A stretch of 56,577 nt of DNA from Herminiimonas sp. (GCA_028292265.1 JAQGMR010000034.1:1-56577); one strand, 5' to 3'; positions 33,995-42,806 are shown, counted from the first letter of the stretch. Numbers and translations: made by a program. The notes: generated from the sequence alone by a model not told the origin.

Positions 33995-34210
33995 GGAAGG
34001 CAGCATGCCATGGTAGGTAGCCCATCCGGTCATGTCTGCCTTGGTCGGGCCCGCTCCTTTGGCTTCGGCAGCAGCGGCCAAAACCGGATGCTCATCAATG
34101 ATCAGCACAGCATGTAGATTGTTGGCGCATGCTATATCGGCTAAATCAACATGAGTTGGAACCCTTGCGTTTGTTATTTAAAATTTGAATTCACTCGAAA
34201 GGAATGTATT

Positions 34211-34690
34211 TTGGTACCCCTTCTAAGTCCTGTCGCTGCAGTTGTCGCTACAGAGGCCCCGCCTCGCACGAAACCTTCTAACTATCCCGAGCCGTTTGCA
34301 TCAATGATGAACGGCCGCGTCAAACGGCCACTAGGCGACCTATTCGGGTTGCAGAGTTTTGGTGTGAATCATGTGACGCTTTCGGCGGGCGCGACATCAG
34401 CACTATTTCATCGCCATTCCGTGCAGGACGAATGCATTCTCGTCCTGAGCGGCGAAGTGACACTTGTCCACGACGCAGGCGAAACGCTCCTTGCTGCAGG
34501 CATGTTTGTCGGGTTTCCAAAGAACGGTAGTGCTCATCAGCTTATCAACCGTTCAGGAACGGAAGCGACTTACATAGAAATCGGCGACCGCCAGGCGGGT
34601 GACGGGGTGTCCTATCCACGGGATGACTTGGTGGCAGTGCGTGCTGAAAACGGCTGCGCCTTTACGCATAAGGACGGAGCACCGTATTAA
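34211..34690 (+). CDS. Cupin-domain protein, probable TTG start
   Basis: This is a single cupin of about 159 residues with a beta-barrel and metal-site His in SALFHRHSVQDECILVLSGEV. The second half GMFVGFPKNGSAHQLIN gives the other His. The proposed start is TTG at 34211 with AAAGGA seven bases upstream; the ATG at 34151 would add 20 residues without a ribosome site. Cupins of this form are found in dioxygenases, isomerases or as sensor proteins. No operon partner sits nearby. Substrate cannot be told. Confidence 0.7.
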   Translation: MVPLLSPVAAVVATEAPPRTKPSNYPEPFASMMNGRVKRPLGDLFGLQSFGVNHVTLSAGATSALFHRHSVQDECILVLSGEVTLVHDAGETLLAAGMFVGFPKNGSAHQLINRSGTEATYIEIGDRQAGDGVSYPRDDLVAVRAENGCAFTHKDGAPY

Positions 34691-35199
34691 TAGCTGTTGC
34701 AACCGCTTTGGGCTGATTTTTTGACGTTCCCTCATTCGTCGCAAGTATGCTTTCGCAAAATCTAGATTGATAGCAAACCTTGTCAAACGCCCGGCAAAGA
34801 CGGCATTCGGCCCAGGCAGTGTAAAAACGGAAGTAGCATTGGAACTGCAACAACTTCAATGAGACAACGTGGTGTGCGGTCCTGCCTTTCGTATCTGGTG
34901 GTAAGCAGCGCGAATCAAAATTTTTGTATAGCAGTGATGGAAACCGGAAAAGAGGTGAAATAGATAGCCGAATGATGGCTTCCCGTTCAAGGCGCGCTCT
35001 TTCGGCATCACTGCTGATCCAAAGTAGAGTCGGACTCTGCCCGAGTTGCCATCCAAAGGCGAAAGCATTAACCAGGACCGCGTATGACCAAGAATATCTC
35101 GCAGGAGAATTTGGTCGGGTGGCGGAGCACTACCGTGGCGCGCGAGACGGCGCGGGCTGCGCTGGCCACAGCGCAAAGCGCACCTCGCAAGCTATTTTT
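34691..35199. other. Gene-free stretch before the DUF2239 operon
   Basis: About 500 bases without a convincing gene. A small frame at 35084 (MTKNISQENLVGWRST, 44 codons) has no ribosome site and no recognised match. No tRNA, terminator or repeat was found. The right end carries the DUF2239 operon promoter. Confidence 0.4.
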
Positions 35200-35240
35200 A
35201 CCCGGGTGTTATTGACGCAGTAATTTAACCCGGGTAGAAT
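35200..35240 (+). promoter_or_regulatory. Near-consensus promoter with twin ACCCGGGT operators
   Basis: TTGACG (35212-35217) and TAGAAT (35235-35240) are separated by exactly 17 bases, a near-ideal sigma-70 promoter. Two copies of the self-complementary octamer ACCCGGGT lie at 35200-35207 and 35228-35235. The first lies just upstream of the -35 box and the second overlaps the -10 box, with centres 28 bases apart. Two similar dyads placed to block polymerase are typical for MarR-type repressors, and such a regulator is encoded at the end of the operon. Confidence 0.75.
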
Positions 35241-35247
35241 TCGCCGC

Positions 35248-35820
35248 ATGAACCAATCCATGCCACTCGCTCACACCGCTTTCCTGGGGGGACACCGCCT
35301 CGCCACCGGTCCCTTGCACGAGGTCGCCGTGGCCGTCCTGCGGGCGCAGCAGGCGCAACCCGAGGGGCATCCGCTGGTCTTCAGCGATGCCAGCGGCCAG
35401 TCTCTCGATCTGGACCTGCGTGGCGGCGAGGAAGCCGTCGCTGCGCGCTACACCGTGGCTGCGCCAACTCAAGCGCCCAAGGGCCGCGGTCGCCCCAGGC
35501 TCGGCGTGGTCGCGCGAGAAGTGACGCTGCTGCCGGAACACTGGGACTGGCTAGCGTCGCAACCAGGCGGCGCTTCGGTGGCCTTGCGCAAGCTCGTGCA
35601 CGAAGCGCGGCGCAATGGCGGCGACCGGGACCGGACGCGCCAGGCGCATGACCGCGCGTATCACGCCATGTCGACGCTGGCCGGTAACCTCGCCGGCTTC
35701 GAGGAAGCATCGCGGGCGCTGTTCGCTGGTGACTACGAGCGGCTAGTGGCGCAGATGACGACATGGCCGGAAGACGTGCAGGCCTACATACAGCAGCTCG
35801 CCGAAGCTGCACCCGACTAA
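35248..35820 (+). CDS. DUF2239 family protein
   Basis: This 190-residue protein belongs to the uncharacterised DUF2239 family. It contains the N-terminal block HTAFLGGHRLATGPL, an internal GRPRLGVVAREVTLLPEHWDWLASQPGG block and a C-terminal helical region with AYHAMSTLAGNLAGFEEASRALFAGD. The VAREVTLLPEHWDWL region resembles DNA-binding or chromatin-like proteins in being rich in Arg and Trp. Its ATG is 8 bases after the -10 hexamer, with no ribosome site, so the message may be leaderless; ATG 35260 is a second option. It begins an operon with a MATE pump and a MarR regulator. Confidence 0.8.
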   Translation: MNQSMPLAHTAFLGGHRLATGPLHEVAVAVLRAQQAQPEGHPLVFSDASGQSLDLDLRGGEEAVAARYTVAAPTQAPKGRGRPRLGVVAREVTLLPEHWDWLASQPGGASVALRKLVHEARRNGGDRDRTRQAHDRAYHAMSTLAGNLAGFEEASRALFAGDYERLVAQMTTWPEDVQAYIQQLAEAAPD

Positions 35821-35906
35821 GCCGGACTTCTTTCTCTTTTTTTAACCAGCGCGCGGCTCGTGGCCGCAGCGCTGCGGGTACACGCCCGCGATTTAAAGGA
35901 GCCCTC

Positions 35907-37310
35907 ATGAACGAGCGAGAAACGACACCCCCCGCCGGGCCGGCGGCGACGCTGCGCAAACACTACATTGCGCTGCTTACACCCCTTATCTTGACGCACG
36001 CGCTTCAAAGCGCCGGCGGACTGCTTGATGGCTTCTGGCTCGGGCGCCTGCTAGGCGTGCGCGGTATCGCGACGGCTGCGTCATTCTTTCCCGTGTTCTT
36101 CTTGCTGCTGTCGCTGATCATCGGGCTGGGCGCCGGCGCGACCATCCTTGCGGGGCAAGCATGGGGCGCGCGTGATGCGGCACAGGTGCGGCGGGTGGGT
36201 GCGACGGCCTTTGTGGCGGCTCTTGGCTTCGGGTTCGCGGTCGCGGTGGCCGGTGTGTGGTGTACGCCATTGTTGATGCAAGCTCTCGGCACGCCGCCCG
36301 ACATCTTGCCGGCTGCAATCCGCTATGCGCGCGCCATGTTGCTCGTGATGCCCTTCGTGTTCGTCGCGTGGGCGGGCATGTCCCTGAGCCGCGGCACCGG
36401 CGACGCGCTTTCGCCGATGTGGTCCTTGCTGGCCGCGACGCTTGTGGCTGCGGTATGCACGCCGCTGCTCGTTGCCGGTACGCCTTTGGGCCCGGCTGGC
36501 GTAGCGGTCTCGGCGCTCGTCGCGCAGCTGGCTGCGCTAACCGTGTTGATCTGGCGCTGGCAACGGGACGGCCATCCGCTGGCGCCCGGCGCCGGTTGGC
36601 AGGACTGGAAGCCGAGTGCGGCCATCGCCAAACGCATGCTGCGCATCGGCCTGCCGGCCGCATTGCAGATGCTGGCGATGGCGCTTGCCGAAATCGTGCT
36701 GCTAGGCCTGGTGAATCGTCACGGGTCGAGCGCGACCGCCGCCTATGGTGCCGCGACGCAGGTCCTGAGCTGGGTGCAGTTTCCGGCGATGAGCCTCGGC
36801 ATAGCCGCGGCGATCTTCAGCGCGCATGCAGTCGGCGCGGGACGGCGGGAAAGGCTGCCGGCGATTGTGAGGACGGGGCTGCGCTTGAACGCGGTGGTCA
36901 CTGCGCTGTTTGCTGTCGCGGTACATCTGCTCGCGCCATTCGCGTTGCGCCTATTTCTGGAACCGGGACCAGTGCTGGAGCAGGCGGTCGCCGTCGTGCG
37001 CACCGTCGCCTGGAGCGTGGTGCTGCTCGGATGGAGCAATGTCCTGGTGAGCGCGATGCGCGCAAGCGGCGCACCGCTAGTGCCTGCGCTCCTGAGCATG
37101 GCTGCAATCGTTGGCGTCGAATTGCCGGTTGCTGTGGCGCTGGAAGCACGCTTCGGCTTGGCCGGCGTGTTCTGGGCCTGTCCTGCCGCGTTCCTGGCCA
37201 TGCTGGTGCTGCATGGCCTCTACTACCGTCACAAGGAGAACAAAGATGGATTATTTCCGCAACCAGGCGCCGCGCTCAGCGCGGCGGTTGGCCGCACGCG
37301 AAGCGCGTGA
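35907..37310 (+). CDS. MATE-family multidrug efflux protein
   Basis: This 467-residue integral membrane protein has twelve hydrophobic segments and the MATE pattern, such as AAIRYARAMLLVMPFVFVAWAGMSLSRGTGDA in the first half. GIAAAIFSAHAVGAGRRERL appears in the second half. The ATG at 35907 has AAAGGAG upstream. MATE proteins export drugs or toxic cations using sodium or proton gradients. The gene follows DUF2239 by 86 bases and overlaps the next gene by 65 bases, so it belongs to the same transcript controlled by the terminal MarR gene. Confidence 0.9.
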   Translation: MNERETTPPAGPAATLRKHYIALLTPLILTHALQSAGGLLDGFWLGRLLGVRGIATAASFFPVFFLLLSLIIGLGAGATILAGQAWGARDAAQVRRVGATAFVAALGFGFAVAVAGVWCTPLLMQALGTPPDILPAAIRYARAMLLVMPFVFVAWAGMSLSRGTGDALSPMWSLLAATLVAAVCTPLLVAGTPLGPAGVAVSALVAQLAALTVLIWRWQRDGHPLAPGAGWQDWKPSAAIAKRMLRIGLPAALQMLAMALAEIVLLGLVNRHGSSATAAYGAATQVLSWVQFPAMSLGIAAAIFSAHAVGAGRRERLPAIVRTGLRLNAVVTALFAVAVHLLAPFALRLFLEPGPVLEQAVAVVRTVAWSVVLLGWSNVLVSAMRASGAPLVPALLSMAAIVGVELPVAVALEARFGLAGVFWACPAAFLAMLVLHGLYYRHKENKDGLFPQPGAALSAAVGRTRSA

Positions 37311-37602
37311 TGCCTTCCCGCCCATGGGCATCTACGCAATCCGCGACCGCGCGAGCGGTCACGCGCTGCTCGGCGCCAGCCGCAACGTGAACGCGGCGCT
37401 GAATCGCGCTCGCTTTGAACTGCGCATGGGCAAGCATGCTGACCGCGTGCTTCAGACCGCGTGGAATGGCAGCGGCGCAGAGGGACTCGCCTTCGAAGTG
37501 CTAGAACTCGTGAAGGAACGTGAGGACAAGGATTTTGACTACGGAGGCGAACTGGAAGCGCTGGAGCAGATCTACCGCGAACTGCAAGGGCTTGCGCCAT
37601 GA
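37246..37602 (+). CDS. GIY-YIG nuclease-fold protein, small
   Basis: This 118-residue protein has the GIY-YIG fold. GIY is at residues 28-30 (PMGIYAIRD), the YIG equivalent is LLG at 41-43, arginines lie at 46, 54 and 56, and a conserved glutamate is at 84 (LAFEVLE). Family members are usually slightly longer, and the second motif is altered, so cleavage activity is uncertain. The ATG at 37246 with AAGGAGAACAAAG overlaps the end of the MATE gene by 65 bases and its stop overlaps the MarR start by four bases, giving coupled translation. Function in this operon is unknown. Confidence 0.75.
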   Translation: MDYFRNQAPRSARRLAAREARDAFPPMGIYAIRDRASGHALLGASRNVNAALNRARFELRMGKHADRVLQTAWNGSGAEGLAFEVLELVKEREDKDFDYGGELEALEQIYRELQGLAP

Positions 37603-37967
37603 GCGAAAAAGCTTTGCAAGCCTGCGTGGACCGGCACCTGGATCACGCGGCCAAGGTGTTCGTCCTCGACGAGCAACTTGGCACCCATCACGGCCTGTCG
37701 TGGGCCGACTTCGTGCTGCTGACGGTGCTGGATGCCGCCGGCGGCGCTGCGCCCCCGACGGAGCTCGCGCGCACCCTGCACACGCCGGCCTCGCACCTGC
37801 TGCTGCGGCTTCTGCCGCTGGAGAAGACTGGGCTGGTAGAGCGTACTGCAGATCGCGACGGCAAGCGCTGCGTCACGCTGCGCTCGCAAGGCCGGCGACT
37901 GCTGCACGAAGCGCGGGAAACGGCCGCGAACGCCTTGCGAATGACGGGCCTACGTTTTCCCTGGTGA
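37599..37967 (+). CDS. MarR-family transcriptional regulator
   Basis: This 122-residue MarR protein has the winged helix SWADFVLLTVLDAAGGAAPPTELARTL, then HLLLRLLPLEKTGLVERTADRDGKRCVTL, the DxRxxR-type wing of the family. The first ATG overlaps the preceding stop by four bases. The start of the protein is short and helix 1 (CVDRHLDHAAKVFVLDEQL) forms the dimer part. It closes the DUF2239-MATE-GIY-YIG operon. Its likely binding sites are the two ACCCGGGT dyads at the promoter, giving self-repression that is lifted by a pump substrate. Confidence 0.85.
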   Translation: MSEKALQACVDRHLDHAAKVFVLDEQLGTHHGLSWADFVLLTVLDAAGGAAPPTELARTLHTPASHLLLRLLPLEKTGLVERTADRDGKRCVTLRSQGRRLLHEARETAANALRMTGLRFPW

Positions 37968-37987
37968 ACGCAACCGACCACGTTAGC

Positions 37988-38989
37988 TTACTGCCGCTGA
38001 ACCCCGGCTGCATGGATGGCTACGCCCAGGCGGGTTACTTCCGATTTCAGTTGAGCACGCAGTCCCTCTGGCGTCTGCATGTTGGCAGCAGCCGGAAGTC
38101 CACCCAGGCTATAGAACTTCGTGACGACCGACGGGTCTTTCAATGCGGCCTGTAAGGCGGAGTCGATCTTCTCCACGACGGCGGCCGGCGTTCCTTTTGG
38201 TGCGTACATCCCGTGCCAGACGGTCAGTTCAAAGTTCTTCAGGCCGCTCTCGTCAAACGTTGGCACTTCTTTCAGCGTTGCCAAGCGCTCCTTGGTAGCG
38301 ATGGCAATGGCCTTGATATCGCCCTTCTTGATCCAGCTTGTGGTGCTGGCTGGCTGATCGCAAATCATATCGACATGGCCTCCGAGCAAATCGTTCAAGG
38401 CAGGGCCGGTACCCTTATAAGAAATCAGCATCATGTCCAGTTTGGTTACGCTCGTGAACAGCACGCCGCATAAATGGCTTGTGGAGCCGACGCCGGCATT
38501 CGCAAAGGAGATTTTGCCGGGGTTGGCACGAGCATAAGTCGCCAGCTCCCTATAGTCATTCGGTGGGAAATTCTTGTTTGCGACCAAAATCATCGGTACA
38601 TCGACAACCGATGCTATTGGTTCAAAACTCGATTGTGGATCATAGGGTAGCTTCGCATACAGGCTGGGCGCAGTGGCATGGGCCATATTATGGAAAAGGA
38701 TGGTGTAGCCGTCAGCAGGAGACTTTGCGACCCGGGCCGAACCGATGGTGCCGCCCGCGCCACCGACATTTTCGACGATCACTGTCTGTTTCAGCGTGGT
38801 CGACATCGACGCTGCCAGTATGCGGCCGAAAGCATCGGTGGAACCGCCGGGAGGGTAGGGGATGACCATCGTGATTGTGTTGTTTGGAAATGTATCGGCA
38901 AGTGCGCCAGATACGAGGCCAATCGCGAGGCCAAACGCGCCCAGGCATGGGACCAGAAAACGCGATATCAGGCAGGATTTCTTCTTCAT
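37988..38989 (-). CDS. Bug/TctC-family periplasmic substrate receptor
   Basis: This 333-residue receptor has a signal peptide (KKKSCLISRFLVPCLGAFGLAIGLVSGALA), then TFPNNTITMVIPYPPGGSTDAFGRILA, VENVGGAGGTIG and a C-terminal helix ending ...SEVTRLGVAI. Those are standard Bug features. A GGAG site is upstream of the ATG. The Bug receptor next in line (39254) lies 264 bases upstream on the same strand, followed further by an amidohydrolase. It has no membrane partners in the window. Ligand unknown. Confidence 0.9.
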   Translation of the reverse strand: MKKKSCLISRFLVPCLGAFGLAIGLVSGALADTFPNNTITMVIPYPPGGSTDAFGRILAASMSTTLKQTVIVENVGGAGGTIGSARVAKSPADGYTILFHNMAHATAPSLYAKLPYDPQSSFEPIASVVDVPMILVANKNFPPNDYRELATYARANPGKISFANAGVGSTSHLCGVLFTSVTKLDMMLISYKGTGPALNDLLGGHVDMICDQPASTTSWIKKGDIKAIAIATKERLATLKEVPTFDESGLKNFELTVWHGMYAPKGTPAAVVEKIDSALQAALKDPSVVTKFYSLGGLPAAANMQTPEGLRAQLKSEVTRLGVAIHAAGVQRQ

Positions 38990-39253
38990 TTAGTGCTCCT
39001 CATTTCGCTTAGTTAATTTGAATCCGGGGAGGTGACTGCCGCGCCCTAAAATCTGTTTTCACGTGCTTGAGCATTCGATTGCAACTTCAGGTGCGACCCG
39101 GTATCGACACGGCAAATGCCGTGGCCGCATTCGGCAGTCTGCACGTCAATACAGTGACCGCGATGGGCTGCAAAATTCGCTCTTCGCATCTGACGGGTGT
39201 CGTTCATGCCGAATGTCGACCTTGACGGCATTCGGCCACCTGAAAGATCCGGC

Positions 39254-40237
39254 CTACTGCTCCAGTTTGGCGCCTGACTGGGTGACGATCCCGCCATAGC
39301 GGATGATTTCCGCGCTGACGAAATCACTGAACTGCCTGGATGTCATCGGGTTCACCTGGGCGCCCAGTTCGAACAACCGCGTCTTCGTTTTGACGTCCCC
39401 CGTGAAGCGATTAATCTCCTTGTTCAAGCGATCGATAATAGGTTTCGGCGTACCAACCGGAGCCATGACGCCGTACCAGGCCGAGGCGTACATTCCTGGC
39501 ACGCCAACCTCGTCAAACGTCGGAACATCAGGCAAAAACGCAAGCCGGGATTTTGATGCGACGGCCAGGGCCTTGAGTTTTTTGCCATGGATGCTGCCCA
39601 TTGAACCGGTATCCAGCATCATGTCGATATGACCTGCCATAAGATCGACAGCCGCCGGGCCGCTGCCTTTGTAGGGCACGTGCAGGATATCAATCTTGGC
39701 GTAGTTTTTCAGCATCGAGCCAGCGAGATGCTGCGACGCGCCGATGCCGGCGGAACCGTATGTAAGTTTGCCTGGTTTGGCCTTCGCCATCGCGATCAGT
39801 TCAGCGGCCGTATTCGCCGGTGAATTGGCCGGCACCACCAGGATATTAGGGACCTCGGCGACGAATGCCACCGGCGCGAAGTCCTTGTTGGCGTCGAAAC
39901 CGAGATGGCTGTAGAGATGCGGATTAGCGGCATTCGTGGAGCTGGTTGCCATCAAAAGGGTATAGCCGTCAGGATTCGCGCGCACGAACAACTCGGTGCC
40001 GATATTGCCGCCGGCGCCGCCTTTGTTGTCGACCACGACGGGCTGCCCGAGACGTTCCGTCAATGACTGGGCAAGCAATCGTGCAATCGAATCGGTGGCC
40101 CCGCCCGGAGGCCAGGGCACAATCAAGCGTATCGCCCGGCTCGGATATTCCTGTGCTTGCGCTCCTGTGGCGACGATAAGGATTAAGGGCATCGCTACAG
40201 CAAGCAGACTCCGCTTGATCAACTGCGTTGTTTTCAA
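39254..40237 (-). CDS. Bug/TctC-family periplasmic substrate receptor, TTG start
   Basis: This receptor of about 327 residues probably starts at the TTG at 40237 (KTTQLIKRSLLAVAMPLILIVATGAQA signal peptide), with GAGAG just upstream. The frame is open further to 40405, but that stretch has no signal peptide. Mature features are IRLIVPWPPGGATDSIARLLAQSL, DNKGGAGGNIG and PYKGSGPAAVDLMAGHIDMM. It belongs to the same strand series as the amidohydrolase that starts at 41742 and is likely its partner, bringing in an acid or amide for hydrolysis. Confidence 0.88.
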   Translation of the reverse strand: MKTTQLIKRSLLAVAMPLILIVATGAQAQEYPSRAIRLIVPWPPGGATDSIARLLAQSLTERLGQPVVVDNKGGAGGNIGTELFVRANPDGYTLLMATSSTNAANPHLYSHLGFDANKDFAPVAFVAEVPNILVVPANSPANTAAELIAMAKAKPGKLTYGSAGIGASQHLAGSMLKNYAKIDILHVPYKGSGPAAVDLMAGHIDMMLDTGSMGSIHGKKLKALAVASKSRLAFLPDVPTFDEVGVPGMYASAWYGVMAPVGTPKPIIDRLNKEINRFTGDVKTKTRLFELGAQVNPMTSRQFSDFVSAEIIRYGGIVTQSGAKLEQ

Positions 40238-40479
40238 CTTGTCTCTCTCAAAAAAAGGTTGGCGGTTTTTTTCATTACCTGCGAGCCGCGAGTATGCCAC
40301 GCCCTTGTCCCCAGACGGGCGGCGGCCAAGCGCGCTTTTTAGGCAATGAGCCAGACTCGTAGCAGCCAACAAAGGGCAATTCATTTCCGCGGCGTTTCCG
40401 GACAAGCCGACAGACGTGTCAGAGGACTGTTAGGCGAGAACGAGATTCCAAAAACAGCTTGCCTGGACGTCGTAGTCCT

Positions 40480-41742
40480 TCACGCAAACGGCGATGGAAA
40501 TGGTCTTCCCAGCGGTATCCCGTTGCGTACTACCTGAACCGGTTTCAATATCTTGTCACCTTTGCGCGTGACTTTCAGTGTGTCGACGAATTCGACCGGT
40601 CCCTCGACTAACTGCAGCACCGACACGTCGGCGGGTGCGCCGACCATCAGCGTGCCCAATTTATCCATGCGATTGATGATCTCACCCGGCCGCGTCGTGG
40701 TCATTGAAATGACTTGCTCCAGGCTGAAGCCCATGTTCAAGAATTTGCTCATCACATTTGGCAAGAGCGGGTTGCCTGGGCTGTTGCCGCTGTATGCATG
40801 CAGGTCGCTTGAAATGGTGTCGGGCGTCAGCCCCTGCGCGATGGCTGCTTCTGCGACTTCGTACGAGAAACTGCCGCCGCCGTGGCCGACGTCGATGATG
40901 ACGCCACGCTTTTTTGCCTCCATCGCAGCCGCGATCAGCTTGCCGTTTTGTACCGTGTTGTTGCCGGCGCCGCTGAAGGCATGCGTCAGGATATCGCCGG
41001 GTCGCAGCAGGTCGAGAAGCGCTCCCAGATCACCCGGTGCATTGCCGATGTGGCACATTACGCGCGCGCCTTTGACGCCCGAGCGTTCCGCCGCCATGCG
41101 GGCGCGACGCAGCGGTTCGATGCCGTTTGCGCCGACTACATCAAGGGACTCGCGTACTTTAATGCCCAGCGCGATGTCCGTGTTTTCCGCGAGGACTTTG
41201 GCCGCCAGGTCGATGTTGGCGTAGTCGATATTGAGCATTTCGCCGACCGGAAAACCTGCCAGTCCGATGGACGAAATATGAATGAACGCGTACATCCGGC
41301 TATGCGCCTGGCCGGCGACAAAATGCCGGAATGCCGAAAAATTGTTGCCGCCTGCATCCCCTGCGCTGACAAAGGTGGTGGTGCCAGTCAGGAAGGCCAG
41401 TTCGTCGGCGGGGACGCCGATCGCCGATCCTTGCGCGTAGGTATGTGCATGCAGATCAATCAGTCCTGGCACCACCAGCTTACCGGTCGCATCGATCGAC
41501 TGGGCACCTTTTTCGATCGGGATGGAGGGCGCAATAGCAGCGATTTTTCCGTGCTTGATAGCGACGTCGAATTTGCCGCGCAGCTTTTGGGCTGGATCGA
41601 TAACTTCACCGCCTCGCAGGACCAGATCGTAGCGATCGACACCGCCGATGCCAAGCTGGGCATTGGCCTGGCCAGGCATTAGAACGGAGGCGCCCAGCAA
41701 GCTAGACGTGATTAGAAATTCCCTGCGATTCGTAGTGCGCAT
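40480..41742 (-). CDS. Exported amidohydrolase/deacetylase-family metalloenzyme
   Basis: This 420-residue binuclear metal amidohydrolase resembles the PRK09237 deacetylase/dihydroorotase-like family. The metal ligands are H98 and H100 (DLHAH), carboxylated K195 (GIKV), H231 (CHIG), H254 (THAFSG) and catalytic D313 (SSDLHAYSG). A twin-arginine signal precedes this (TNRREFLITSSLLGAS), so it acts in the periplasm after folding with its metal. It is likely transcribed with the Bug receptor at 39254. The substrate may be a cyclic amide or N-acylated compound, but it is not known. Confidence 0.87.
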   Translation of the reverse strand: MRTTNRREFLITSSLLGASVLMPGQANAQLGIGGVDRYDLVLRGGEVIDPAQKLRGKFDVAIKHGKIAAIAPSIPIEKGAQSIDATGKLVVPGLIDLHAHTYAQGSAIGVPADELAFLTGTTTFVSAGDAGGNNFSAFRHFVAGQAHSRMYAFIHISSIGLAGFPVGEMLNIDYANIDLAAKVLAENTDIALGIKVRESLDVVGANGIEPLRRARMAAERSGVKGARVMCHIGNAPGDLGALLDLLRPGDILTHAFSGAGNNTVQNGKLIAAAMEAKKRGVIIDVGHGGGSFSYEVAEAAIAQGLTPDTISSDLHAYSGNSPGNPLLPNVMSKFLNMGFSLEQVISMTTTRPGEIINRMDKLGTLMVGAPADVSVLQLVEGPVEFVDTLKVTRKGDKILKPVQVVRNGIPLGRPFPSPFA

Positions 41743-41906
41743 CGTTTTCCCCGTCTATTTAAGGTGTCGAGCGAAAAATGGTCTAGAGGTTTATATCACT
41801 GTTCAGGATTGACTTGTGCGGAGGGGCCGTGAGCGCCAGTAATAAAATAAAATCGGCGTAGGGGACTGCAAGCCGAGACGTTGAAGCCACTGGGCAAGAT
41901 AACGTA

Positions 41907-42806
41907 TCAAGTCCAGGCCGGCTTCTGGAAAGACTCAACCAAAAAGTCGATCAAGGATCGCAACTTCAGAGGCAGTTGGCGGCGAGACGTATACACGGCA
42001 TAAATACCAAGTTCAACGGTTTGATAATCTTTGAGTAGCTGTTTCAGTTTCCCTTCGCGCAGGGCGTCGTAGACCAGAAAGTCTGGCTGCAGAACGATAC
42101 CTTGATCCTGCAAAGCCGCAGCAACACAGGTATCGCCGCTATTGGCATGTAACCGCGGCCTGGTTTTAACCGTCTCGACTTTTCCGCTGCGGTCGATGAA
42201 CTCCCACTCGTCCTTCGAGGACCAGTATGTATAGGAAATCACGTTATGCTCCGTGATCTCTTGCGGGCGCTTGGGAGTGCCGTTTCGCTTTAGGTACTTG
42301 GGCGACGCGCATAACACCATTGTTGACGAGGCGAGCCTCCGCGCGATGACCGTTGGATGAGGCGAACGGGCGATCCGTACCGCCAGGTCAAAACCGTCTT
42401 CGACCAAATCCACGGTTCGGTCGGATAGTGATACTTCCATTGAAACCTTCGGGTACTGTTGCAAAAACCTGCCCCATAGCGGCGCCAGGTGGGAGATCCC
42501 GAAGGTCACTGGTGCGCTGATCCGAAGATTTCCGGAGGGCTCACCCCGCCGTAAACTAAGCTCCGACTCCGCCTCTTCGAGTCCATTAAGCAAGTCTATA
42601 CACCGCGCATAGAATAGCTGCCCCTCGTCGGTCATGGAGAGTTTGCGCGTCGTCCGGTTGAGCAGCCGTATGCCAAGTCGCCGCTCCAACTCGGCCACGT
42701 AACGGGAGATCGCTGCCTTGGAGGTATGGAGCACGTCTGCGGCTCGTACGAAGCTGCCATTCTCCACCACGGAGACGAAGGCCTGCATTTCCTGAAATTT
42801 ATCCAT
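41907..42806 (-). CDS. LysR-family transcriptional regulator
   Basis: This 299-residue regulator is of the CrgA-like LysR group. It has the winged helix MQAFVSVVENGSFVRAADVLHTSKAAISRYVAELERRLGIRLLNRTTRKL and a full LysR substrate domain (GNLRISAPVTFGISHLAPLW). The ATG at 42806 precedes the DNA-binding domain. It is divergent from the quinone oxidoreductase at 43063 with 256 bases between. It probably controls that gene and the hydrolase and tautomerase beyond it. The inducer is unknown. Confidence 0.88.
   Translation of the reverse strand: MDKFQEMQAFVSVVENGSFVRAADVLHTSKAAISRYVAELERRLGIRLLNRTTRKLSMTDEGQLFYARCIDLLNGLEEAESELSLRRGEPSGNLRISAPVTFGISHLAPLWGRFLQQYPKVSMEVSLSDRTVDLVEDGFDLAVRIARSPHPTVIARRLASSTMVLCASPKYLKRNGTPKRPQEITEHNVISYTYWSSKDEWEFIDRSGKVETVKTRPRLHANSGDTCVAAALQDQGIVLQPDFLVYDALREGKLKQLLKDYQTVELGIYAVYTSRRQLPLKLRSLIDFLVESFQKPAWT

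Noticed and set aside
33995..34150. Minus-strand text HVDLADIACANNLHAVLIIDEHP, possibly a gene remnant
   Set aside because: About 50 open codons with a protein-like look, but no family could be named and no start or ribosome site is visible.
35020..35110. Short inverted repeat GAGTC/GGACTC and tRNA-like phrase near 35060-35130
   Set aside because: No cloverleaf can be folded and the conserved T-loop sequence is absent, so it is not a tRNA.
36257..37390. Plus-strand second-frame open stretch of 377 codons over the MATE gene
   Set aside because: Arg/Ala/Cys-rich text without motifs, in an alternative frame of a clear MATE protein; treated as a shadow.
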